A stretch of DNA of 64,000 bases, from positions 186,001-250,000 of the forward strand of contig NZ_NSDM01000001.1 of assembly GCF_030852425.1 (NCBI RefSeq). The letters are read 5' to 3'. How positions within the stretch are numbered: the first letter of the stretch is position 1; the number at the start of each line of letters is the position of its first letter. Both the position numbers and the translations under genes were made by a program. Below the pieces are notes generated by a model. It searched no databases. It was not told the DNA's origin and saw only the letters and a program-made list of their open reading frames with translations. Origin of the DNA: Saccharothrix longispora. GTDB lineage: Bacteria; Actinomycetota; Actinomycetes; Mycobacteriales; Pseudonocardiaceae. Positions 1 through 8,257 of the stretch are shown one piece after another.

Positions 1-586
1 CCCGGGACGGGATGATCTTGACGCTGAAGACGTCCTTGTCGGTCGTCTTGTCGATCGCGGTGTCGTAGTAGACACCCGGCGAGCGGACGAGCTGGGAGAC
101 CACGACCCGCTCGGTGCCGTTGATGATGAACGTGCCCTTGTCCGTCATCATCGGGAAGTCACCCATGAACACCGTCTGGCTCTTGATCTCGCCGGTGGTG
201 TGGTTGGTGAACTCCGCCGTGACGAACAACGGGGCGGCGTACGTCATGTCCTTGTCCTTGCACTCCTCGGTCGAGGCCTTGACCTCGTCGAAGCGCGGGT
301 CGGAGAAGGAGAGCGACATCGAGCCGGAGAAGTCCTCGATCGGGGAGATCTCGTTCAAGACCTCCTCGAGGCCGCCCGTGGGGGCCTCGTCACCCGCGTC
401 GACGCGGCGCTGGAACCACGCCTCGTCGCCGGTGAGCCATTCGAACGACTGAATCTGCAGGTCGAGCAGGTTGGGCGTCTGAAGCGGTTCGTGGATCTTC
501 GCGAAAGAGACTCGCTTCGGCGCTCCGGGAATCCCCGACGTGGAGTTGGTCGCAGCAGTGGCCTTGGTCGCGCGAGAGATCGCCAA
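1..586 (-). CDS. rpoB: RNA polymerase beta subunit, N-terminal part (cut by window edge)
   Basis: Amino-terminal ~195 codons of the catalytic beta subunit of RNA polymerase. The translation reads [20 protein letters not shown] near the start, then [28 protein letters not shown] and [19 protein letters not shown], all hallmarks of actinobacterial RpoB. The best start is a TTG at 586-584 (TTG GCG ATC TCT CGC), because GGAAGGA lies at a good ribosome-binding distance just upstream (593-599 on the plus strand) and the protein then begins like other actinobacterial RpoBs. It is separated from rplL by the whole mce operon, so it should have its own promoter. The rifampicin region lies outside the window. 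Confidence 0.97.
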   Translation of the reverse strand, partial: MAISRATKATAATNSTSGIPGAPKRVSFAKIHEPLQTPNLLDLQIQSFEWLTGDEAWFQRRVDAGDEAPTGGLEEVLNEISPIEDFSGSMSLSFSDPRFDEVKASTEECKDKDMTYAAPLFVTAEFTNHTTGEIKSQTVFMGDFPMMTDKGTFIINGTERVVVSQLVRSPGVYYDTAIDKTTDKDVFSVKIIPSR

Positions 587-713
587 GATGCGTCCTTCCA
601 GGGACAGGTAGCTGGCTAGTCAGCGGAACTAGCACGGCTGTCAAGGGTGCGGCGATGCCCGGCAATCCAGCTCTCGGCGAAGGGCAAACGGAAAGAGGGC
701 AGCGCAAAGGAGC

Positions 714-742
714 AGTCTAGCTACGCGCACGCCAACTGTCGA
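714..742 (-). promoter_or_regulatory. Candidate rpoB promoter
   Basis: On the minus strand TCGACA (742-737) and TAGACT (719-714) are separated by 17 bp. This fits the actinomycete housekeeping consensus TTGACN / TAGRRT well. It would start transcription near 707 and give a leader of about 120 nt before the TTG start. Seen by eye only. Confidence 0.45.
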
Positions 743-842
743 GAGGCACGTGGAAGGACCTTTCTCGTGCTCACCGACAGAGTGACCCCGCTGACGCTCG
801 CAGTCAAGATGCCACGCGGCGATCACCCCACTGGCGCAAGCT

Positions 843-863
843 GCGATAACCGCGCGTTATCGC
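843..863. repeat. Perfect inverted repeat (operator-like) upstream of rpoB
   Basis: GCGATAAC (843-850) and GTTATCGC (856-863) form a perfect 8-bp inverted repeat with a 5-bp spacer. It is A/T-containing in an otherwise G/C-rich gap. The size and symmetry suit a dimeric repressor site; no regulator is identified. The rest of the gap 587-1126 shows no convincing gene. Confidence 0.4.
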
Positions 864-1126
864 GCTGACCTGGGAAAATACACCGACGTGAGCAACGTGA
901 TCCGTTGGCGGTCCGTGCGGGGACATCGGGGAGCCGTGGCGATTCCGTTCGGTCACCGCCGCAAAATAGTGGCACGGATCACGTTGTGCGAAGTGTTCGG
1001 ATGGGGTTCGCGGTCCTCAGTGGACGAGTACGGGGTTGGGGACGCCCCGGCGGGGGTAAGGAGGGGGCGGCGAAGGCACGGCGGAGGGCCGCCCGGGGGG
1101 GGGTGGCGCGGGGTGTGGGCGGCGGG

Positions 1127-2083
1127 TCAGCACCGGGCGGTCTCGGCCGCCTGGTCCCCGCTCTGGCCGAACATCTCCATGTTGTCGACCTTCCACCGGC
1201 CGTCGACCCGCTGCGCGCCGACCCGCATCATCGCGATGCCGCCGCCGCTCTGGTTGTCGGTCGTGCGGGTGGTGACCTGGTCCACGAACAGCAGCACGGT
1301 GGCGCGGTCCCCGGACAGCGAGGTCACGCCGCTGGAGACCGCCTTCACGGTGACCACCAGCTTCTGCTCCGGCGCGAGCGCGCGGACCGGGCCGAAGATC
1401 GCGTTGTACTGGCACTTGGCCTTGCCGACCAGCAGCTCGTTGGCGGCGGCCTCGGTCGCGGCGACGTCGGCGAAGTTGTAGGAGAACGCCTTCTCGATCG
1501 CCTCGCGCGTCTGACCGGCGACCTCGCTGGTCCCGGCGCTGTCGACCAGGGCCCGGTCGTAGCGCACCTCCCCCGCACGAACCTGGAACAGCACGCCCAG
1601 CCCGACCAGCAGCACGGCCACCACGACCAGCGAGACCGGCAGCAGGAGCCCGTCGCGGCCGGACCGGTCACCGGTCCCGCGCCCGCTCTCCCCCGCGCCC
1701 GGCTCGTCGTCGAGCACGCTCGCGGCCACGGCCTCACCGGCGCGCTTGCGGCGGCCGGTCGGGCGGGGGCGCGGCGCGGGCTCGGGAGGTCCCCCGTCGG
1801 CGCCGTCCTCGCCGGCGCCGTCCTCGTCCGCGCCCCGGGGCTCGATCAGGCCCGGGACCCGCGCGGACGCCTCGGCCGGGCGGTCGTCGACCCGGTCGTC
1901 GGCGGGGCCGTCGGCCGGCTGACCGGGCGCGAGGTCGGCGGCGGTGCCGGCGGCGTCGGTCGTGCCGGCGTCGTCCGCCCGCTGCCCGGCGTGCTCGGGG
2001 CGCTTGCGCAGGCCGGCCACGCGGGGGCGGCCACCGGTCGGGGTGGACGGGACGGGGCGGCGGCGGGACGGGGGCACTGTCAT
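1127..2083 (-). CDS. Mce-associated membrane protein (318 aa)
   Basis: Last gene of the mce operon. The first ~155 residues are charged, proline-rich and probably cytoplasmic and disordered. One hydrophobic helix follows (LLLPVSLVVVAVLLVGLGVL). The ~130-residue extracytoplasmic tail contains AIEKAFSYNFADV and a conserved-looking ATVLLFVDQVTTR segment. This is the usual layout of the Mce-associated proteins encoded downstream of mceF in actinobacteria, thought to stabilise the lipid-import complex. ATG start 11 bp after the previous stop, with GAGGAGAT upstream. Function beyond family membership is inferred. Confidence 0.8.
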   Translation of the reverse strand: MTVPPSRRRPVPSTPTGGRPRVAGLRKRPEHAGQRADDAGTTDAAGTAADLAPGQPADGPADDRVDDRPAEASARVPGLIEPRGADEDGAGEDGADGGPPEPAPRPRPTGRRKRAGEAVAASVLDDEPGAGESGRGTGDRSGRDGLLLPVSLVVVAVLLVGLGVLFQVRAGEVRYDRALVDSAGTSEVAGQTREAIEKAFSYNFADVAATEAAANELLVGKAKCQYNAIFGPVRALAPEQKLVVTVKAVSSGVTSLSGDRATVLLFVDQVTTRTTDNQSGGGIAMMRVGAQRVDGRWKVDNMEMFGQSGDQAAETARC

Positions 2084-2093
2084 CTCCTCGCGA

Positions 2094-2606
2094 TCACGCG
2101 CCGCCGGCCGCGACGGGCCCGAGCGCGCTGAGCTTCCAACCGGCGTCGGTGCGGGCCAGGTCGGTCTGGTACCGGTTGACCTTCTTCACCGACTGGCCGC
2201 CCTCCGGGGTGACCGTGGTCTCCACCACGGCGATGAGGTGGGCCTTCCCGGCCCGCGAGTCCAACTCGGTCACGGCCGCGTCGAGCACCCGGCTCACGGT
2301 GACCGTCCTGGCGTCCTCGATCTGCTTCTTCCGGGTGTCCCGCCCGCTCTCGATCTCCGACCGCAGGTCGCCGGTGGACGAGTCGAGCCACCGGTCGAGG
2401 TCGGCGTCCACCTTCTTGTAGTCGAGCGTGGTGAAGTTCGCGATGCCGACCTGGCCGACCCGCAGCACCTCCTCGCGCTCGCGGGAGAACGCCACCGACT
2501 CGCTGGACGAGGCGCTCCACCAGGACACGCCCGCCCACACCGCGTACCCCGCGGCCAGCACGGCGAGCACCGCGGCGACGGGCAGGAACCACCGTCGAAC
2601 AGCCAT
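2094..2606 (-). CDS. Mce-associated membrane protein (170 aa)
   Basis: Small single-pass protein. An N-terminal membrane anchor (FLPVAAVLAVLAAGYAVWAG, residues ~7-26) precedes an extracytoplasmic domain of ~140 residues with the family-typical segments VGQVGIANFTTLDYKKVD and LDRWLDSSTGDL. It resembles the other Mce-associated protein in fold pattern (helix, then NTF2-like alpha+beta domain), suggesting a paralogous pair. ATG start 12 bp behind the mceF stop, with a strong GAGGAGAGGA ribosome-binding site. Probable accessory subunit of the Mce lipid importer. Confidence 0.82.
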   Translation of the reverse strand: MAVRRWFLPVAAVLAVLAAGYAVWAGVSWWSASSSESVAFSREREEVLRVGQVGIANFTTLDYKKVDADLDRWLDSSTGDLRSEIESGRDTRKKQIEDARTVTVSRVLDAAVTELDSRAGKAHLIAVVETTVTPEGGQSVKKVNRYQTDLARTDAGWKLSALGPVAAGGA

Positions 2607-2618
2607 TGCGTCCTCTCC

Positions 2619-3854
2619 TCAGCCCGGCAGCCCGAGCAGCTGGCCCAGGCTGGTCAGCAGGGGCGGCTCGACCGCCTCGCCCCGGCCCGCCGGGGGCTCC
2701 GGGCCGGGCTGCGACGTCTCGTTGCCGGTGGGCGTGGTCGGGGTGCCACCGTAGGGGGCGTTCTGCGCGCCGCGCACGGCGGTCGCGCTGCCCCGGGCGA
2801 GCGCGCAGTACGCCTGCGTGTTCAGCGGGGCGGGTGTGGTGTCGGTGCCCTGCCGGATGCGCGTGCCCTCGTAGCCCACCGTGCACGGCGGCGGGTCGAA
2901 CACGTTGAGCGCCAGGCCGAAGTGCGCGCCGGTGCCGTCGCCCTTGGCGACGGAGAAGCCGCCGCCCACCACGATCGGGTAGGTGACGGCGATCTGCTCC
3001 AGCCCGTCGAGCCGCGTGACCAGGATGTTCCCGGTGGTCAGCAGGTTGGCCAGCACCACGCCGAGGTTCGGCCCGCTCTCCGCGAGCAGCGCCGACACCT
3101 GCTCGGCGGCCTGCGGGGACACCCCGATGAGCCGCCGGAGGTCGCCGTCGGAGTCCTTCAGCTGCTCGGCGAGCGCCCGCAGGTCAGACGAGAACGACCT
3201 GATCGCGCTGCCCTGCTCGGCCTGCGTGTTCAGCACCACGAGCCCGCTGTCGATCAGCGCCTTGGTCTGCGGCAGGTTCTCCGTCGCGGCCTTCGTGAAC
3301 AGGCGGGTGTTGTCCAGCAGCACCTGGAGGTCGGGCCCGGTGCCGTCGAACGCGAGGTCCAGCTCGTCGACCACGGTCTTCAGCGAGTCGGCGGGCACGG
3401 ACTTGGCGAACGCGTCGAGGTTGGTCAGCAGCTCGTCGACGGGCGGCGGCGTCCTCGTCGCCGACCTCGGGATGACCGCGCCCGCTTCCAGGTAGGGGCC
3501 GTCCTCGCCGCGCGGGCGCAGGTCGACGTACTGCTCGCCGACCGCGGACCGGTTGGCGACCACGGCCTCCAGGTCGGCAGGGATGCGCGGCGCGTCCGGG
3601 TCGATGCCCAGGTCCACGTCCAGCCCGTCGTCGGTCAGCCGCATCTGGCCGACCCGGCCGACGGCGACGCCCCGGTAGGTGACCTCGGCGTTGGTGAACA
3701 CGCCGCCGGAGTCGGCGAGCTGCACCGTCACCACGTAGCCCGACGACCCGACCAGCCGGCCGAGCCCGGCGTAGCGGGCACCGACGTAGCTGACGCCGAC
3801 GAGCGCGATCAGCACGAACGCGCCGATCTGGAGCTTGGTCCTCCGGGGGATCAC
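2619..3854 (-). CDS. mceF: MCE family protein MceF
   Basis: Sixth MlaD/MCE-domain subunit of the importer. N-terminal transmembrane helix (LQIGAFVLIALVGVSYVGARY), then an MCE beta-barrel (~residues 38-115, with GVAVGRVGQMRL), a long helical stretch with DNTRLFTKAATENLPQTKAL, and a proline-rich C-terminus. The GTG start overlaps the mceE stop (GTGA), implying translational coupling. The six MCE proteins are thought to form a hexameric tube carrying lipids across the envelope to the YrbE permeases. Order in the operon supports the F assignment. Confidence 0.88.
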   Translation of the reverse strand: MIPRRTKLQIGAFVLIALVGVSYVGARYAGLGRLVGSSGYVVTVQLADSGGVFTNAEVTYRGVAVGRVGQMRLTDDGLDVDLGIDPDAPRIPADLEAVVANRSAVGEQYVDLRPRGEDGPYLEAGAVIPRSATRTPPPVDELLTNLDAFAKSVPADSLKTVVDELDLAFDGTGPDLQVLLDNTRLFTKAATENLPQTKALIDSGLVVLNTQAEQGSAIRSFSSDLRALAEQLKDSDGDLRRLIGVSPQAAEQVSALLAESGPNLGVVLANLLTTGNILVTRLDGLEQIAVTYPIVVGGGFSVAKGDGTGAHFGLALNVFDPPPCTVGYEGTRIRQGTDTTPAPLNTQAYCALARGSATAVRGAQNAPYGGTPTTPTGNETSQPGPEPPAGRGEAVEPPLLTSLGQLLGLPG

Positions 3855-5020
3855 CCGCGCCCACCTCCGAGGAGTCCACCGAGCAGGTCGCCCAACCCGG
3901 ACCGCCCGGACACGCCGGGCAGCGGCAGGTTCGGCAGCGGGAGCGGCAGCGACGGCGCGGTGCCGGTGATGCCGGGCAGCGACGGCGTCGACGGCAGCGG
4001 CGACTGCCGGGACCGGCCCAGGTTCTCGACGATCGTGCCCAGGTCCAGGTCGATGTCGGCGTACAGGTTGGTGTAGTCGCCCCTGATGCCGTCGAGCGCC
4101 GAGTCCGGGAACGGGTAGGTGAGCAGCAGCTCGAACCCGTTGGGCAGGTTGGTGCCCGCCTCGACGAGCTTCCGCAGCGTCGGCGCGAGCGCCTTGAGGT
4201 CGGCCACGACGTCGTCCTTGGACCTGGTCACGGTGTCCACGGCGACGTCGGACAGGGTGTCGAGCGACTGGAGCAGCGTCACGAGCTGGGTGCGCTGGTC
4301 GGCGAGCACCCTCAGGCCCGGCTCCAGCTCCTCCAGGACGCCGCCGATCCGGTCGCGCTGGGCGCTCAGCGTGCCGCCGAGCCGGTTGAGGCCGTCCAGC
4401 GCCCGGGTGATCTCGCCCTTGTGCGCGTCCAGCTCGCCGACCAGCGCGTCCAGGTTCGCCAGCAGCGACTTGATCTCCGGCTCGTTGCCCTCCAGGGCCG
4501 CGTTCAGCTCGCGGGAGATGTCCTGGAGCTGGGCGATGCCGCCGCCGTTGAGCAGCATGGACAGCGCGCCGAAGACCTCTTCGACCTCGGGGTTGCGGTT
4601 CGTCCGGTCGAGGGGGATGACCGCGCCGTCGTCCAGCGAGCCCTCCTCCGCGCCCTCGGCGGGCCCGGCCAGCTCGACGTACTTCTCGCCGAGCAGGGCC
4701 GACTGGCGCAGCCTGGCGACCGCGTTGCCGGGCAGCCGCACGTCCCCGTTGACCAGCACGGTCACCTCGGCGGTCCAGCCGTCGGGGGCCAGGCCGATGG
4801 CGTCGACCCGGCCGACCGGCACGTCGTTGACCTTCACGCCCGCCTGCGGCACGAGGTCGAGCACGTCCTGGAACTCGACCTTCACCCGGTAGGGGCGGTC
4901 GCCGACGTCGGCGCCGCCGGGCAGCGGCATGTTGTAGACGCCGTCGAAGCCGCCCGAGCCGCAGCCGGCCAGCAGCAGCGCGCCGGACACGGCGGCCGCG
5001 AGCCCCGTGATCGCCTTCAC
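3851..5020 (-). CDS. mceE: MCE family lipoprotein MceE
   Basis: Fifth MCE subunit (389 aa) and the only lipoprotein of the set. The signal peptide ends in lipobox LAGC (Cys20), as in mycobacterial MceE/LprK-type proteins. An MCE domain follows (YRVKVEFQDVLDLVPQAGVK, then VNDVPVGRVDAI), then a helical domain and a proline/leucine-rich tail. The start is GTG at 5020-5018, overlapping the TGA of mceD as GTGA. An upstream extension of this frame is only a shadow of mceD. Confidence 0.88.
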   Translation of the reverse strand: MKAITGLAAAVSGALLLAGCGSGGFDGVYNMPLPGGADVGDRPYRVKVEFQDVLDLVPQAGVKVNDVPVGRVDAIGLAPDGWTAEVTVLVNGDVRLPGNAVARLRQSALLGEKYVELAGPAEGAEEGSLDDGAVIPLDRTNRNPEVEEVFGALSMLLNGGGIAQLQDISRELNAALEGNEPEIKSLLANLDALVGELDAHKGEITRALDGLNRLGGTLSAQRDRIGGVLEELEPGLRVLADQRTQLVTLLQSLDTLSDVAVDTVTRSKDDVVADLKALAPTLRKLVEAGTNLPNGFELLLTYPFPDSALDGIRGDYTNLYADIDLDLGTIVENLGRSRQSPLPSTPSLPGITGTAPSLPLPLPNLPLPGVSGRSGLGDLLGGLLGGGRG

Positions 5021-6186
5021 CGCGGCACCCCCGCGAGCGGCAGGGGCAGCGGCACCTTGCCCTGGGTGAGGTCGGAGACGATTTGGCCGGGGTCGTTCAG
5101 CGGCACCGCGCCGGACAGGATCGGTTCCAGCTGCCGGCACGCCTGCGAGAGCGCGCCGGGCACCCGGCCCGGTTCGACGCCCTGGACCAGCTTGCAGACC
5201 AGCACGATCGGCGGCTGGCTCAGCTCGTTGATGTCGGCGCGGGTGTCGAGCGTGCCGGACGCCGCGTTGTAGGCGTTCTGGAGGTTGCCGAGGGCCAGCG
5301 GCGCCACGTCCAGGGTCTCCGCGAGCGCGGCCCGCTGGTCGACCAGCACCTGCGTGATCCCCGCGAGCTTGTCGACGTTGGACTTGAGCGCCGCCCGGTT
5401 GTCCTGGATGAAGCCCCGCACCTGGCCGAGCGCGGTGGCCAGCTCGTCCAGCGCGCCCCCGAGGTCCTCCCGCTCGTCGGCGAGGAACCCGGCGACCTCG
5501 GCGAGCTGCCGGTTGAGGTCGCGGACCTGGCCGTCGTTCGCGGCGAGCATCCCGGTGAACCTCTGGAGCTGGTCCACGGTGGCGAACAGGTCGTCCCGGG
5601 AGCCGGACAGGGTGCGCGTGGCGTCGCCGAGCTGCTGGATCGTGTCGCCGAGCGCCTGCCCGTTGCCCTCCAGGGTGTCGGCCGCGGAGTCCAGCAGGTC
5701 GGACAGCGCGCCGTCCCGGTTGGCGCCGTTCGGCCCGAGGGCGGTGGTCAGCCTGTCCAGGCTCGCGTACAGCTCGTCCAGCTCGACCGGGGTGGCGGTG
5801 CGCTCGCGCGGGATGGTCGCGCCGTCGGCCAGCCGCTCGCCGCCGGTGTAGGCGGGGGCCAGCTGCACGTACCGGTCGCTGACCACGCTCGGCGCGACCA
5901 CGACGGCCTGCGCGTCGGCGGGCACCTCCACGGTGCGGTCGATGGACATGGTGACCTCCACCGTCGCGCCCCGCGGTTCGACCTCCTCGATCGAGCCGAT
6001 CCGCACGCCGAGCACGCGCACGTCCGAGCCGGGGTACACGCCCACGGCCGAGCCGAACACGGCGGTCACGCGGTGGCTGTCGGCACCCGCGAACACCCAC
6101 CACACGGCCGCGGCGACGACGAGCGCGAACACGCACGCCAGCGCGACGGCGCGGGTGAGGCCGCGGCCGGCCCTGGTGGTGGTCAT
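5017..6186 (-). CDS. mceD: MCE family protein MceD
   Basis: Fourth MCE subunit (389 aa). Membrane anchor (ALACVFALVVAAAVWWVFA), MCE domain with VYPGSDVRVLGVRIGSIEEV, and a long alpha-helical region rich in L/D heptads that would form the tube or needle. The ATG start overlaps the mceC stop (ATGA); the C-terminus ends four bases into mceE. Role: substrate-conducting subunit of the lipid importer, by family. Confidence 0.88.
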   Translation of the reverse strand: MTTTRAGRGLTRAVALACVFALVVAAAVWWVFAGADSHRVTAVFGSAVGVYPGSDVRVLGVRIGSIEEVEPRGATVEVTMSIDRTVEVPADAQAVVVAPSVVSDRYVQLAPAYTGGERLADGATIPRERTATPVELDELYASLDRLTTALGPNGANRDGALSDLLDSAADTLEGNGQALGDTIQQLGDATRTLSGSRDDLFATVDQLQRFTGMLAANDGQVRDLNRQLAEVAGFLADEREDLGGALDELATALGQVRGFIQDNRAALKSNVDKLAGITQVLVDQRAALAETLDVAPLALGNLQNAYNAASGTLDTRADINELSQPPIVLVCKLVQGVEPGRVPGALSQACRQLEPILSGAVPLNDPGQIVSDLTQGKVPLPLPLAGVPR

Positions 6187-7232
6187 CGGTTCCCTCCCTG
6201 GGCCGGGGCCGAGCGCTGCACACCGGGCGGGAGGCAGCCCTCCTCGTTGAAGCCGACCACGCCGAGGTTCACCGACGGCGGCAGCAGACCGCAGATGTAG
6301 ACGTCGAACCAGCGGCCGTTGCCCAGGGTGTTCGCGAACACCCGGTAGAACGGCCCCATCAGCGCGAGGCTCCGGTTCAGCGCGTCCTGGTTGCGCTGGA
6401 GCATCGTCGCCACCCGGTCCAGCTGCTCCAGCGCGGGCCGCAGCTGGGCCTGGTTGTCGTCCACCAGCCCGGACAGCTCCCGGGACAGCTCGCGGGTGCC
6501 GTCGAGCAGCGCGGTGATCGCGTCGCGCCGCTTGGCCAGCTCGGCCAGCAGCAGGTTGCCGTCCGCGAGGAGCTTCTCGAACTGCTCGTTGCGGTCGGAC
6601 AGCGTCTTGGTGATCTCGTCGGTGTTGGCCAGCAACGTGGCCAGCTGCTCGTCGCGCGAGGAGATCGTCCTCGACAGCGCGGACAGCCCGTCCAGGGCGC
6701 CGCGGACGCTCTCCGCCGAGCCCTGGAAGGTCTCCGAGAGCACCTGGAAGCTGTCCGCGAGCTGCCGGGTGTCGATCTGGCCGACCGTGGTCGCGAGGCC
6801 GTTGAACGCCTCCTGCACGTCGTACGGCGACAGGGTGCGCTCGCGCGGGATCGGGTCGCCCGGGTCCAGCGGCTGCGACCCCTGCGGGTCCAGGGCCAGG
6901 TACTTCTGGCCGAGCAGCGTCTTGATCCGGATCGTCGCGGTGCTGCGGTCGCCCACCCAGGCGTCCTTGACCTTGAACGACACCAGGACCCGGTCCCCGG
7001 CCAGCTCGACGTCGGTCACCTTGCCGACCTTCACGCCCGCGACGCGCACCTCGTTCGACGGCACGAGGCCCGCGGCCTCGCTGAACTCCGCCGAGTACGT
7101 GGTGCCGCCGCCGATGACCGGCAGGTCGTCGGAGTGGAACGCGGCGAGCAGCAGCAGCGCGATGACGGTCAGCGAGACCACGCCGACCGTGACCGGGTCG
7201 CGCTCCCGGCGCGGTGAGGGGCTGTGCTTCAC
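6183..7232 (-). CDS. mceC: MCE family protein MceC
   Basis: Third MCE subunit (349 aa). I place the start at GTG 7232-7230 (reads MKHSPSPRRERDPVTVG), which overlaps the mceB stop as GTGA like its neighbours. The longer frame upstream is mceB out of frame. A hydrophobic helix (VGVVSLTVIALLLLAAF) is followed by the MCE domain (GLVPSNEVRVAGVKVGKVTD) and a long helical segment. Confidence 0.87.
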   Translation of the reverse strand: MKHSPSPRRERDPVTVGVVSLTVIALLLLAAFHSDDLPVIGGGTTYSAEFSEAAGLVPSNEVRVAGVKVGKVTDVELAGDRVLVSFKVKDAWVGDRSTATIRIKTLLGQKYLALDPQGSQPLDPGDPIPRERTLSPYDVQEAFNGLATTVGQIDTRQLADSFQVLSETFQGSAESVRGALDGLSALSRTISSRDEQLATLLANTDEITKTLSDRNEQFEKLLADGNLLLAELAKRRDAITALLDGTRELSRELSGLVDDNQAQLRPALEQLDRVATMLQRNQDALNRSLALMGPFYRVFANTLGNGRWFDVYICGLLPPSVNLGVVGFNEEGCLPPGVQRSAPAQGGNR

Positions 7233-8257
7233 GGGCGACACCTCGCCTGGGTCACCGGCAGCGCCGTGATCGGGACGGGGTCGTCGATGATCGGTGGCAC
7301 GGCCACCCGCCCGGTGCCCTCGCACAGGAAGAAGTTGAACCAGGAGCCGTAGGACGCGGTCCGCGACATCGCCTCGATCTTCCCGGGCAGGCGCTGGATG
7401 ACGCCCTCCACGACGGCCTCGTTGTCCGCGAGCGTGCGCGACACCAGGCCGAGGTTCGCGATGTCGTCCTTGAGCGGCTGCCGCGCCTCCTCCAGCAGGC
7501 CCGCCGTGGTGTTCGTCAGGTCGCCGAGGGCGCTGATCGCCTCGCCGATCGGCTGCCGGTCGCCCGCGAGGCCCGTCGTCAGCTCCTGCAACGTCGTCAC
7601 CAGGGTCGACACCTGCTCCGTGCGCGAGTTGACGGTGTCGAGCACCGCGTTGAGGTTGGTGACGACCTCGCCGATCACCTGGTCGCGGCCCGCCAGCGTG
7701 GAGGTCAGCGAGGCGGTGTGCCGCAGCAGGCTGTCGATCGTGCCGCCCTCGCCCTGGAGGACCTGGACGATCTCGCTCGACAGCTGGTTGACGTCCTCCG
7801 GGTCCAGCGCCTGGAACAGCGGCTTGAAGCCGTTGAACAGCACCGTCAGGTCCAGCGCGGGCTTGGTGCGCTCCAGCGGGATGACGCCGCCGGGCCGGAG
7901 CGCGGCGGTGTCGCCCACGCCGTGCTCCAGCGCGACGTACCGCTGGCCGACGAGGTTGCGGTACTTGATCGTCGCGGTCACCGAGACGGGCAGCGTGCGG
8001 TCGCCCTCCAGGGTGAACTCGACCTCGGCGAGCCTGCGGTCCACCAGGCGGATGTCCTCGACCTGGCCGACCCGGACGCCCGCGATGCGCACGTCGTCCC
8101 CCTCGTTGAGCGCGGTGACGTCGGTGAACCGGGCCGTGTACTCGTTGCCGCCGGCGAAGTTCGCGTTGGAGATGGTCACCGCGAGCAGCGCCGTCGCCAG
8201 GACCGTGACCGCGGCGAAGACGCCCAGCTTCACCAGCGGTGCGGCGAGGGACCTCAT
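7229..8257 (-). CDS. mceB: MCE family protein MceB
   Basis: Second MCE subunit (342 aa). Starts MRSLAAPLVKLG at ATG 8257-8255, overlapping the mceA stop (ATGA). Single N-terminal membrane helix, MCE domain with LNEGDDVRIAGVRVGQVEDI and YRNLVGQRYVALE, then helical repeats and a short C-terminus with FFLCEGTG. Same operon and same inferred role as the other MCE subunits. Confidence 0.87.
   Translation of the reverse strand: MRSLAAPLVKLGVFAAVTVLATALLAVTISNANFAGGNEYTARFTDVTALNEGDDVRIAGVRVGQVEDIRLVDRRLAEVEFTLEGDRTLPVSVTATIKYRNLVGQRYVALEHGVGDTAALRPGGVIPLERTKPALDLTVLFNGFKPLFQALDPEDVNQLSSEIVQVLQGEGGTIDSLLRHTASLTSTLAGRDQVIGEVVTNLNAVLDTVNSRTEQVSTLVTTLQELTTGLAGDRQPIGEAISALGDLTNTTAGLLEEARQPLKDDIANLGLVSRTLADNEAVVEGVIQRLPGKIEAMSRTASYGSWFNFFLCEGTGRVAVPPIIDDPVPITALPVTQARCRP

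Larger units (their letters stand above)
587..1126. other. Intergenic region between the mce operon end and rpoB
   Basis: Holds the candidate rpoB promoter (714-742) and the inverted repeat at 843-863. The mce operon ends at 1127. The G-runs at 1050-1105 show no obvious U-tailed hairpin, so I cannot place a terminator there. Open frames on both strands lack coding character and ribosome-binding sites. Confidence 0.6.

Noticed and set aside
888..1481. Plus-strand frame in the rpoB-mce gap
   Set aside because: No ribosome-binding site, no actinomycete-like composition in its first part, and it overlaps the end of a supported mce-associated gene.
1944..4076. A 710-codon plus-strand frame opposite the mce genes
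   Set aside because: Antisense shadow of three well-supported minus-strand genes.
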